Positions 17,085 to 24,486 of a stretch of 64,000 nucleotides of DNA are shown here, piece after piece; position 1 is the stretch's first letter, and every line of letters starts with the position of its first letter. The DNA lies in assembly GCA_004563195.1 (NCBI GenBank), contig SFTJ01000009.1, positions 1 through 64,000 of the forward strand. The letters run 5' to 3'. The DNA comes from a bacterium (GTDB lineage Bacteria; Bacteroidota; Bacteroidia; Bacteroidales; Muribaculaceae). The position numbers and the translations under genes are program-made. The notes under the pieces were generated by a model. It searched no databases, was not told the origin of the DNA, and worked only from the letters and a program-made list of their open reading frames with translations.

Positions 17085-19244
17085 TTATTCGTCGTCTTTG
17101 CTTGCTTCCAAGTATTCCTTGTGGAGTTTTTCTTGGATATCGGTTGGAACGAGTTCGTAACTTGCAAACTTCATGGTGAATGAAGCGCGACCACCAGTGA
17201 TAGAACTCAATGCGGTAGAGTAACTTGCCATTTCCTTCAGTGGAACCTTGGCGTTGATCTTTTGCAGACCGTTGGCTTCTTCCATACCCATGATGATAGC
17301 GCGGCGGCCTTGGAGGTCACTCATCACGTCACCCATGCAGTCGGCTGGCATAAGCACTTCTGCATCGTAAACTGGTTCAAGCACCTTAGGACTTGCAGCG
17401 TTGAATGCTTCGCTGAATGCGTGGCGAGCTGCCAGACGGAATGAGATTTCATTACTATCCACTGGGTGCATCTTACCATCGTAGATGCAAACGCGAACGT
17501 CGCGAGCGTAAGAACCGGTCACAGGGCCTTGTTCCATGCGGTCCATAATACCCTTCACGATTGCAGGGATAAAGCGAGCGTCGATAGCACCGCCAACGAT
17601 ACAGTTGTAGATCACAATCTTGCCACCCCATTCGAGAGTGATTTCTTGTTTGTCTTTCACGCTCATCTTGAATTCCTGGTTGCCGAACTTGTAAGTTCCT
17701 GGTTCTTCCATTCCTTCTTTGTAGGCTTCTACGATCAGGTGAACTTCACCGAATTGACCAGAACCACCTGATTGCTTTTTGTGGCGATAGTCGGCGCGAG
17801 CCACCTTAGTGATGGTTTCACGATAAGGAATCTTTGGTTCGAGATATTCAATCTGTACCTTTTCGTTGTTTTCGATACGCCATTTCAAAGTGCGGAGGTG
17901 GAATTCACCTTGACCAGAAACGATAGTTTGCTTCAATTCCTTAGATTGCTCAATCTTCCAAGTTGGGTCTTCTTCGTGCATACGGTTAAGAATGGCACCC
18001 AATTTTTCAATTTCGCTTTCGTTTACAGGACGGATAGCACGTTGATATTTTGGAGCTGGATATTTGATGAAATCAAATCTGTATTCCACACCCTTGTCGT
18101 TAAGCGTGTTGCCTGTTCTTACATCTTTCAGTTTCACTGCGGCACCAATATCACCAGCTTCGAGGGCTTCTACTGGAGTCTTGATTTGACCGCAAACCAC
18201 AGAAATCTGTGCGAGGCGTTCCTTTGAACCGCGGTCCACGTTGTTCAAGTCCATACCGGCCTTGAGAGTACCCGACATCACCTTGAAATAAGAAACTTCA
18301 CCAATGTGTGGCTCAACAGTGGTCTTGAAGAAGAACACGCTGAGTGGGCCATTTGCATCAGGCTTGATTTCTACGCCTTCGGTATTCACTGGAGCCTTAA
18401 CTTCGTTAACGAATGGCACAACGTTGCCAAGGAATTCCATCATGCGGCGAACACCCATATCTTTCAGTGCGCTTACGCAGAACACTGGGCAAATGCTACG
18501 GTCGATAAGCCCCTTGCGGATACCTTCACGCATTTCGTCTTCGCTGAGTGCGCCTTGCTCGAAGAATTTGTCCATAAGGGTTTCGTCGTTTTCTGCTGCC
18601 ATTTCCACCAATGCTTGGTTCATTTCGGCTGCGCGGTCTTGATATTCAGGAGCGATGTCGGTAATTGTGGGTGCGCCACCTTCAGGACCCCAAGTGAGTT
18701 GCTTCATGATGAGCACGTCAACGATAGAGTTGAAGTCAGGACCTGTAGCCACTGGGAATTGAATAGGAACCACCTTGTTGCCGAAAGCCTCTTTAAGTTG
18801 GTTGATCAGATTGTCGTAGTCAACGTTTTCTGCGTCCATCTTATTGAGGGCGAAAATCACAGGCTTGTTGATTTTTGCGGCTGTTCTGTAGATATTTTGA
18901 GTGCCAACCTCAACGCCATATTGGCTGTTTACGACGATAACGCCGGCATCAGTAATGTTAAGTGCTGTCACAGCATTTCCCACGAAGTCGTCCATGCCTG
19001 GGCAGTCAATAACATTCAATTTCTTGTTGTTGAACTCAGCATAGAATACTGTTGAGAAAACAGAATAGCCATATTCTTTTTCCACAGGGAAATAGTCGCA
19101 AACGGTATTGTTGTTGGCAATAGAGCCGCGACGGTTGATTACTCCACACTCGTAAAGCATAGACTCGGCGAGTGTGGTTTTTCCAGAGCCTTTGCTACCA
19201 AGAAGTGAGATGTTTTTAATCTCATTAGTTTTATAAACCTTCAT
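17085..19244 (-). CDS. EF-G paralogue (EF-G2 type) with altered GTPase centre
   Basis: A 719-residue protein with the full EF-G domain order: G domain (about 1-280), domain II, then domains III-V, with the usual translocation-domain segment SGGSGQFGEVHLIVE. The G domain departs from canonical EF-G. The P-loop is GSKGSGKT (16-23), the switch I motif RGITI is replaced by YGYSV (58-62), and the G3 motif reads DCPGMDDF (80-87), so the catalytic histidine is Met84. NKMD is kept. From memory, Bacteroides thetaiotaomicron has an EF-G2 reported to lack GTPase activity and to support translation under carbon limitation; this looks like that type. It stands alone, without the rpsL-rpsG-tuf context of a main fusA. 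Confidence 0.88.
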   Translation of the reverse strand: MKVYKTNEIKNISLLGSKGSGKTTLAESMLYECGVINRRGSIANNNTVCDYFPVEKEYGYSVFSTVFYAEFNNKKLNVIDCPGMDDFVGNAVTALNITDAGVIVVNSQYGVEVGTQNIYRTAAKINKPVIFALNKMDAENVDYDNLINQLKEAFGNKVVPIQFPVATGPDFNSIVDVLIMKQLTWGPEGGAPTITDIAPEYQDRAAEMNQALVEMAAENDETLMDKFFEQGALSEDEMREGIRKGLIDRSICPVFCVSALKDMGVRRMMEFLGNVVPFVNEVKAPVNTEGVEIKPDANGPLSVFFFKTTVEPHIGEVSYFKVMSGTLKAGMDLNNVDRGSKERLAQISVVCGQIKTPVEALEAGDIGAAVKLKDVRTGNTLNDKGVEYRFDFIKYPAPKYQRAIRPVNESEIEKLGAILNRMHEEDPTWKIEQSKELKQTIVSGQGEFHLRTLKWRIENNEKVQIEYLEPKIPYRETITKVARADYRHKKQSGGSGQFGEVHLIVEAYKEGMEEPGTYKFGNQEFKMSVKDKQEITLEWGGKIVIYNCIVGGAIDARFIPAIVKGIMDRMEQGPVTGSYARDVRVCIYDGKMHPVDSNEISFRLAARHAFSEAFNAASPKVLEPVYDAEVLMPADCMGDVMSDLQGRRAIIMGMEEANGLQKINAKVPLKEMASYSTALSSITGGRASFTMKFASYELVPTDIQEKLHKEYLEASKDDE

Positions 19245-19288
19245 GTATTAGTGAATTAAATTTGTTAATGTATTACTTAGTTTTGGTC

Positions 19289-19329
19289 AACATTGAAAGA
19301 TATTCAGCAAAAATGCCACTTTCAATGTT
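19289..19329 (-). promoter_or_regulatory. Hairpin in the leader of the EF-G2 gene
   Basis: A perfect 11-bp inverted repeat (19319-19329 and 19289-19299) with a 19-nt loop lies between the -7 box and the start codon. Its upstream arm would begin a few bases after the predicted transcription start, placing the hairpin at the very 5' end of the mRNA. Confidence 0.55.
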
Positions 19330-19337
19330 TTCAGTTA

Positions 19338-19345
19338 CAAATATA
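19338..19345 (-). promoter_or_regulatory. -7 box of the EF-G2 gene
   Basis: TATATTTG on the - strand matches TAnnTTTG. No clear TTG is found 19-20 bases upstream, so the promoter may need an activator. The leader would be about 90 nt. Confidence 0.5.
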
Positions 19346-19422
19346 GTGTTTTTCTAATAATAATCTAAATATTTTGCTAAAAAAAATCACTCAAGAAGCA
19401 ATCTAATGCGTCAATCTTTTAC

Positions 19423-19430
19423 TATCTTTG
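19423..19430 (+). promoter_or_regulatory. -7 box of hemW, almost touching the start codon
   Basis: TATCTTTG ends only six bases before the hemW ATG at 19437. With the usual distance from the box to the transcription start, the mRNA would be leaderless or nearly so. Confidence 0.5.
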
Positions 19431-19436
19431 TGATAT

Positions 19437-20570
19437 ATGGCAGGTTTATACATACATATTCCATTTTGTGAATCGAAGTGCATCTATTGCGATTTTTATT
19501 CTATGGCGAATAATAATCACTTGATAGATAATTATATAGATGCGCTGCTCGTTGAGGCTGTTGAGCGAAAAAAAGAACTAAACACCGAAACACTCACCAC
19601 TGTTTACCTCGGTGGTGGCACTCCGTCGCTTCTCTCATCCACGCAATTATCAAAATTAGTGAATGGATTGAAAAAAGTGTTTGATTTTTCCGATGTAGAG
19701 GAATTTACGATTGAAGTGAACCCCGATGATGTTACGCCAGAATGCATTCAGCAGTCAAAATCGCTTGGCATTAATCGTGTGAGTATGGGTGTTCAGAGTT
19801 TTAGTGATGAGGATTTGCGCTTTATCAATCGTCGCCATACAGCAAAGCAGGCTACTGATGCTATTCATATTATAAAGGAAGCAGGAATTGATAATATAAG
19901 TATCGACCTGATATATGGCATTCCTGGGCAGAATTTTGAAATATGGAAAAATAATGTAGATACTGCCATTTTGCTATCGGTGCAGCATATTTCTGCCTAT
20001 ACATTAATGTATGAGGAAGGCACTCGGCTCTCGGTGATGCGTTCGTTGGGTAAAATTACGGAGGTGGACGATGATGTGGTGACTGCTATGTATGATTATT
20101 TGGTGGCGCAACTCAAATTAAACGGCTATACACATTATGAGATATCCAACTTCGCTTTGCCGGGCTATCACTCGCGCCACAACTCCAGTTATTGGAATCT
20201 CACCCCTTATTTGGGATTAGGTGTGGCGGCTCACAGTTTTGATGGCACAGTACGGCGATTTAATCCCTCAAACCTTAAAAAGTATCTTGATACACTGAGC
20301 GAAGGAGAACTTTGCGTTGAGGTGGAGAAAACAACCAAAGCGGAAAGATATGACGAGTATGTGATGCTCCGATTAAGGACTGCCGACGGAATCGACGCTG
20401 ATGAGTTGACGCGTCGCTTTGGTGAAGAATATTATCAGTTCTTTATCGAAAAAGCTAAACCGCTGGTCAGCGAAGGCTCTTTAATTAATGAGAATGGACG
20501 ATACTATATTCCTGAAAACCACATCATGATTTCCGACAACATCACTTGCGATTTGCTGTGGGACGATTAA
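19437..20570 (+). CDS. hemW: Radical SAM protein HemW (coproporphyrinogen III oxidase-like)
   Basis: A 377-residue radical SAM enzyme of the HemN/HemW group. The CxxxCxxC motif is Cys11, Cys15 and Cys18 in CESKCIYCDFYS; YLGGGTPSLL and VNRVSMGVQSFSD-like segments (INRVSMGVQSFSD here) are family landmarks. The early position of the motif and the length fit HemW, a heme chaperone, better than true HemN, which has a longer N-terminus. The older annotation as oxygen-independent coproporphyrinogen oxidase is therefore probably wrong for this gene. It is a single-gene unit, divergent from the EF-G2 gene. Confidence 0.9.
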   Translation: MAGLYIHIPFCESKCIYCDFYSMANNNHLIDNYIDALLVEAVERKKELNTETLTTVYLGGGTPSLLSSTQLSKLVNGLKKVFDFSDVEEFTIEVNPDDVTPECIQQSKSLGINRVSMGVQSFSDEDLRFINRRHTAKQATDAIHIIKEAGIDNISIDLIYGIPGQNFEIWKNNVDTAILLSVQHISAYTLMYEEGTRLSVMRSLGKITEVDDDVVTAMYDYLVAQLKLNGYTHYEISNFALPGYHSRHNSSYWNLTPYLGLGVAAHSFDGTVRRFNPSNLKKYLDTLSEGELCVEVEKTTKAERYDEYVMLRLRTADGIDADELTRRFGEEYYQFFIEKAKPLVSEGSLINENGRYYIPENHIMISDNITCDLLWDD

Positions 20571-20593
20571 ACCCAAATCGGCCGATTCGGGTT
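20570..20593. terminator. Hairpin between hemW and rlmH
   Basis: An almost perfect palindrome with 11-nt arms (20570-20580 and 20583-20593, one mismatch) lies between the converging hemW and rlmH stops. It probably ends transcription, but it also contains the AATCGG element found at two other convergent gene ends in this window. Confidence 0.6.
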
Positions 20594-20600
20594 AAAACCG

Positions 20601-21074
20601 CTATTCGTGGTGATATGGCTCGTGGTTGATGATGGTGTAGGCGCGATATAATTGTTCCGTAAAAATCAGGCGAATCATTTCGTGATTGAATGTCATTTTT
20701 GAGAAAGATATTTTATCGTTTGCTCGGTCGTACACCTCTTGTGAAAATCCGTATGGTCCTCCAATCACAAACACCACCTTTTTGGCTCCGCTCAACATTC
20801 GCTTTTGAATGTAACTTGAATATTGCATCGATGTGTATTCTTTGCCGTGCTCATCAAGCAGCACCACAAAATCTGATTTGTCGAGTAGCGAGAGAATTTT
20901 TGCGCCTTCAGTTCGCTTTTGTTGGTCCTCTGAAATGTTTTTGGTGTTTTTAATATCGTCGATATATTTGGTTTCAAAGGGCACATAATGCTTGAGGCGT
21001 TTGATGTATTCATCAATGCCTTGTTTCAAATAGCCGATTGAGGTCTTCCCGATTACTGCGAGTTCGATTTTCAT
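20601..21074 (-). CDS. rlmH: 23S rRNA (pseudouridine(1915)-N(3))-methyltransferase RlmH
   Basis: A 157-residue SPOUT methyltransferase of the RlmH (YbeA) family, which methylates N3 of pseudouridine 1915 in helix 69 of 23S rRNA on assembled ribosomes. The cofactor-site motif VFVIGGPYGFSQEVYDRA and the C-terminal knot segment MTFNHEMIRLIFTEQLYRAY are clear, and the protein ends with the typical YHHE. It lies nine bases downstream of the HAD phosphatase gene. Confidence 0.97.
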   Translation of the reverse strand: MKIELAVIGKTSIGYLKQGIDEYIKRLKHYVPFETKYIDDIKNTKNISEDQQKRTEGAKILSLLDKSDFVVLLDEHGKEYTSMQYSSYIQKRMLSGAKKVVFVIGGPYGFSQEVYDRANDKISFSKMTFNHEMIRLIFTEQLYRAYTIINHEPYHHE

Positions 21075-21083
21075 TTTCTCGAA

Positions 21084-21731
21084 TTATGATTTGAGCATTT
21101 TTTCAATGGTGAAATCCTTAAAATCAGGAATAATCAGTTTTGCATCGCCGAGCACGCTTTCAGGATTGGTTGTGGATAGCGCAATCACATGTCCACCCGA
21201 AGCGAGAGCGGCTTTGAGTCCATTGATGGAATCTTCAAAAATATAGCAGTTTTTGATGTCAATGTCCAATAGTTTTGCACCGAGCAAGAAGCAGTCGGGT
21301 GCAGGTTTTGCATTTTCCACCATTTCGCCCACGATCACGGCTTTGAAATAGCCACGAAATTCAGGGTGCTGTTCATACACGGCATCCATCTTTTTTTGGT
21401 CGCTACTGGTAACAATGCACATAGGAATACCAGCATCGTAAAGAGTCTTTACCCATTCAATGGCGTATGGGAAATAGCGATACTGCATGGTTTTTTGAAA
21501 ATCATTAAGAATTTCAATAATTTTAGCATGGTTTTCTTTTGGGAAATAACGGTTGAGAATGTCTTCCAGACAGCAACCTTTGATTACTTTGCTGAAATCT
21601 TTCACGCCTGTCGGGAATTTTCCTTCAATTTGATTCCAAAATTCGGTATAAATACCCTCGGTATCAAGAATTACACCATCTAAATCAAAAAGTACACCTA
21701 TATTATTGTTTTGCATATTCACTATATTCAT
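21084..21731 (-). CDS. HAD-superfamily phosphatase, beta-phosphoglucomutase-like
   Basis: A 215-residue HAD hydrolase with motif I in GVLFDLDGVILDTEG (nucleophile and acid aspartates), motif II Thr/Ser in IVTSSDQKKM, and motif IV in YIFEDSINGLKAA. The helical cap inserted after motif I (about residues 30-95) puts it with the beta-phosphoglucomutase/phosphatase group. The substrate is not evident. The ATG at 21716 (MQNNN) is an equally good start and would give a leader of about 24 nt from the -7 box at 21746-21753, versus about nine for the start used here. It forms an operon with rlmH. Confidence 0.8.
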   Translation of the reverse strand: MNIVNMQNNNIGVLFDLDGVILDTEGIYTEFWNQIEGKFPTGVKDFSKVIKGCCLEDILNRYFPKENHAKIIEILNDFQKTMQYRYFPYAIEWVKTLYDAGIPMCIVTSSDQKKMDAVYEQHPEFRGYFKAVIVGEMVENAKPAPDCFLLGAKLLDIDIKNCYIFEDSINGLKAALASGGHVIALSTTNPESVLGDAKLIIPDFKDFTIEKMLKS

Positions 21732-21745
21732 TGTCGTTTATAGTG

Positions 21746-21753
21746 CAAAATTA
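21746..21753 (-). promoter_or_regulatory. -7 box of the HAD-rlmH operon
   Basis: TAATTTTG on the - strand, back to back with the divergent -7 box of the FAD oxidoreductase gene. Confidence 0.5.
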
Positions 21754-21775
21754 CGCTATTTTCATTATTAATCAC

Positions 21776-21783
21776 TAATTTTG
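21776..21783 (+). promoter_or_regulatory. -7 box of the FAD oxidoreductase gene
   Basis: TAATTTTG lies 18 bases before the chosen ATG at 21802. It covers the upstream TTG start candidate at 21781, which argues against that start. Confidence 0.5.
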
Positions 21784-21801
21784 CACAAAATTAAATGTGT
21801 T

Positions 21802-23367
21802 ATGATTGAAGAACTACAAATAAGAGTATCACCAAAAGTGGCGTATTACAATGAGGAAATCGTTCATTTCATTGCGAGTGAGCGTCACATTAGCCACACC
21901 CGAATCAAAGGCGTAAGAATCCTTAAACGCTCTATCGACGCGCGCAAGCAGCGTGTGATGGTGAATCTTAAAGTGCGTGCTTATATTGATGAGCCTGTCA
22001 ACAATTCACATTTAATACCACCTATTGAATATAAGAAAGTGGATGGCACCCGTCAGGCTATTGTGGTGGGTGCAGGTCCTGGTGGTTTGTTTGCCGCTCT
22101 TCGTTTGGTAGAATTGGGTATTAAACCAATTTTGATCGAACGTGGAAAAAATGTGGTTGACCGTCGTGTGGATATTGCTAAAATTTCTCGCGAGGGCATT
22201 ATCGACCCTAACAGTAACTACAGTTTCGGTGAAGGTGGTGCAGGTGCATATAGCGATGGTAAGTTATACACCCGAAGCAAAAAGCGTGGCTCTGTGGATA
22301 GGATTTTGGGTATCTTGCACCAGCATGGAGCATCAGAAAATATTCTGATTGATGCGCACCCTCACATCGGTAGCGATAAATTGCCTTTGATTATAGAGAA
22401 AATTCGTCACACAATTTTAGATTGTGGTGGTGAGGTCCATTTTGGCACATTGGTCACCAAACTTACGCTTAAAGATGGCGAAGTGGTGGGCGTGGAATGT
22501 GCCGACGGTTCACAATATAGTGGGCAAGTGATTTTGGCTACAGGCCACTCTGCGCGTGATGTGTATGCTATGCTGAAAGATGAAAATATTCAACTTGAGG
22601 CAAAGGGCATAGCCATAGGTGTGCGACTTGAGCACCCACAACATTTAATCGACCAAATTCAATATCACTCAAAGCAGGGTAGAGGCGAATATTTACCAGC
22701 GGCAGAATATAGTTTTGTCACGCAAGTTGATGGTAGAGGAGTGTATTCGTTCTGCATGTGCCCTGGTGGCGTGGTTGTGCCAGCGGCAAGCAGCCCAGGA
22801 CAACTGGTGGTAAATGGTATGTCGCCTTCAAATCGTGGCACATATTGGTCAAATTCGGGTATGGTTGTGGAAATACATCCAGAAGACTTGCCTGAAAAAT
22901 ATCAGCAATATCAAGAATTAGCAATGATGCACTATCAGGAGGATTTGGAGCGTACATGTTTTGAACAAGCCAAATGTTCGCAAGTGGCTGGTGCACAGCG
23001 CATGAAAGATTTTGTGGAAGGAAAACCATCGAAACTAATTCCACCGTCATCATTCCCCGCAGGGTTGCAACCCTCACGCCTTGACCAATGGTTGCCTAAG
23101 TTCATTGGCGACAGGTTGCGCAAAGCGTTCAAGGTGTTCGGTAATGCGGCAAAAGGATTTTTGACCAATGAGGCAATCGTGATTGGTGTGGAAACTCGCA
23201 CATCTTCGCCAGTGCGCATCCCAAGAGATAGAGAAACCCTCTCACATATTACTGTGAAAGGGCTGTATCCATGTGGCGAAGGTGCTGGTTATGCAGGCGG
23301 CATCGTGTCGAGTGCCATCGATGGCGAACGATGCGCCGAAGCCTTAGCTACCACCTTTAACGATTAA
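21802..23367 (+). CDS. NAD(P)/FAD-dependent oxidoreductase (COG2509-like)
   Basis: A 521-residue flavoprotein of the uncharacterised FAD-dependent dehydrogenase group. An N-terminal alpha/beta domain of about 80 residues precedes the Rossmann FAD site GAGPGG (about 90-95) in AIVVGAGPGGLFAALR, with the ribose-binding acid at ILIERG. SFGEGGAGAYSDGKL and the C-terminal YPCGEGAGYAGGIVSSAIDG are strongly conserved-looking FAD contacts. I recognise the family but know no established substrate. The ATG at 21802 is preferred over TTG at 21781 because the latter is within the -7 box. It converges on nspC with overlapping stop codons. Confidence 0.85.
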   Translation: MIEELQIRVSPKVAYYNEEIVHFIASERHISHTRIKGVRILKRSIDARKQRVMVNLKVRAYIDEPVNNSHLIPPIEYKKVDGTRQAIVVGAGPGGLFAALRLVELGIKPILIERGKNVVDRRVDIAKISREGIIDPNSNYSFGEGGAGAYSDGKLYTRSKKRGSVDRILGILHQHGASENILIDAHPHIGSDKLPLIIEKIRHTILDCGGEVHFGTLVTKLTLKDGEVVGVECADGSQYSGQVILATGHSARDVYAMLKDENIQLEAKGIAIGVRLEHPQHLIDQIQYHSKQGRGEYLPAAEYSFVTQVDGRGVYSFCMCPGGVVVPAASSPGQLVVNGMSPSNRGTYWSNSGMVVEIHPEDLPEKYQQYQELAMMHYQEDLERTCFEQAKCSQVAGAQRMKDFVEGKPSKLIPPSSFPAGLQPSRLDQWLPKFIGDRLRKAFKVFGNAAKGFLTNEAIVIGVETRTSSPVRIPRDRETLSHITVKGLYPCGEGAGYAGGIVSSAIDGERCAEALATTFND

Positions 23368-24485
23368 GACATACGATTTTTGTAATCTTCGTAGGTGAAC
23401 TCACGAAGAACCTCAATGCGTCCGTCTAAGTGCTGTAAGGCGATAGAGGGGTGGTGAATGCCGTTGAACATGTTGGTTTTCACAGTGGTGTAGTGGTTCA
23501 TGTCCAAGAATGTGAGGCGGTCGCCCTCTTTAAGTTCCTTTTCAAAACTCCAATCACCCACAAAGTCGCCACTCAAGCACGAGTTGCCACCAATCCTGTA
23601 TGTAGGATAATTGGTGTCAACCTCTTCCATGGCTTGCTTGATTGCAGGCTTGTATGGCATTTCCAAGCAGTCGGGCATGTGACAGGCAAACGATACATCA
23701 ACGATGGCAGTTTTAATGCCATTGTTTTCCACCACATCAACCACGGTGGCTTCCAAATCGCCAGTCTGCCAGCAGAATGCACTGCCTGGCTCTAAGATGA
23801 TGTCAAGGTTAGGGTGCTTTGTCTTGAAATTTTGTAAAAGTTTGATGAGGTGCTCCACATCGTAGTCTGCTCGTGTCATCAGGTGCCCCCCACCCATATT
23901 CAGCCACTTCAGTTTTGGCAAGTATTCACCGAATTGCTCTTCCACAGCATCAAGAACTTTACTTAAATCGTAGGAAGTGGACTCGCAAAGGGCGTGAAAA
24001 TGAAATCCTTCAATGCCTTCGGGCAATTCATTGATTTCCTCTTTTGTGATGCCAAATCTTGAACCTGGGCAGCAGGGATTGTAAATGTCGGTTTCAATAA
24101 CAGAGCACATGGGGTTGATTCTTAATCCGCAACTAATGTCTTTACCAGAGTTTTCAATCGTCTGCTTATGCTTCAAGTATTGTGCAACGGAATTGAATGT
24201 GATGTGCGAACACCCTTCAATAAATTGCTTGATGGTGGTGTCGGTGTAAACTGGGCAATAGGCGTGGGCTTTGCATTTCATCTCATCGTTTGCCAACAGC
24301 ATTTCATTGACTGAACTTGCAGTGGTTTCGATGCCGTATTCTCGGAAAATGGGGAATGTTTTCCAGAGCGCATTTGCCTTAAATGCCATGATAATTTTCA
24401 CACCTGCCTCATTCATCACTCGTGTGATTAAATCAAGATTTTTGCGAAGTTTTTCCTCGTAAACGATATAATATGGGGTGTTCAT
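23364..24485 (-). CDS. nspC: Carboxynorspermidine/carboxyspermidine decarboxylase
   Basis: A 373-residue PLP enzyme of the alanine-racemase-fold decarboxylases that makes spermidine or norspermidine from the carboxylated precursor, the last step of the alternative polyamine route. The PLP lysine is probably Lys36 in AFKANALW; LNMGGGHLMTRADYD and EPGSAFCWQTGD give the phosphate-binding glycines and the glutamate facing the PLP ring, and GNSCLSGDFVGDW carries the catalytic cysteine motif. Length is usual. It follows the helicase gene at one base and shares its operon. The partner carboxyspermidine dehydrogenase is not in the window. Confidence 0.93.
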   Translation of the reverse strand: MNTPYYIVYEEKLRKNLDLITRVMNEAGVKIIMAFKANALWKTFPIFREYGIETTASSVNEMLLANDEMKCKAHAYCPVYTDTTIKQFIEGCSHITFNSVAQYLKHKQTIENSGKDISCGLRINPMCSVIETDIYNPCCPGSRFGITKEEINELPEGIEGFHFHALCESTSYDLSKVLDAVEEQFGEYLPKLKWLNMGGGHLMTRADYDVEHLIKLLQNFKTKHPNLDIILEPGSAFCWQTGDLEATVVDVVENNGIKTAIVDVSFACHMPDCLEMPYKPAIKQAMEEVDTNYPTYRIGGNSCLSGDFVGDWSFEKELKEGDRLTFLDMNHYTTVKTNMFNGIHHPSIALQHLDGRIEVLREFTYEDYKNRMS

Positions 24486-24486
24486 T

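Noticed and set aside
18306..19055. 249-residue open frame antisense to the EF-G2 gene
   Set aside because: It is cysteine- and histidine-rich with no domain logic and lies entirely opposite a well-recognised gene; it is a mirror of that gene's codon use.
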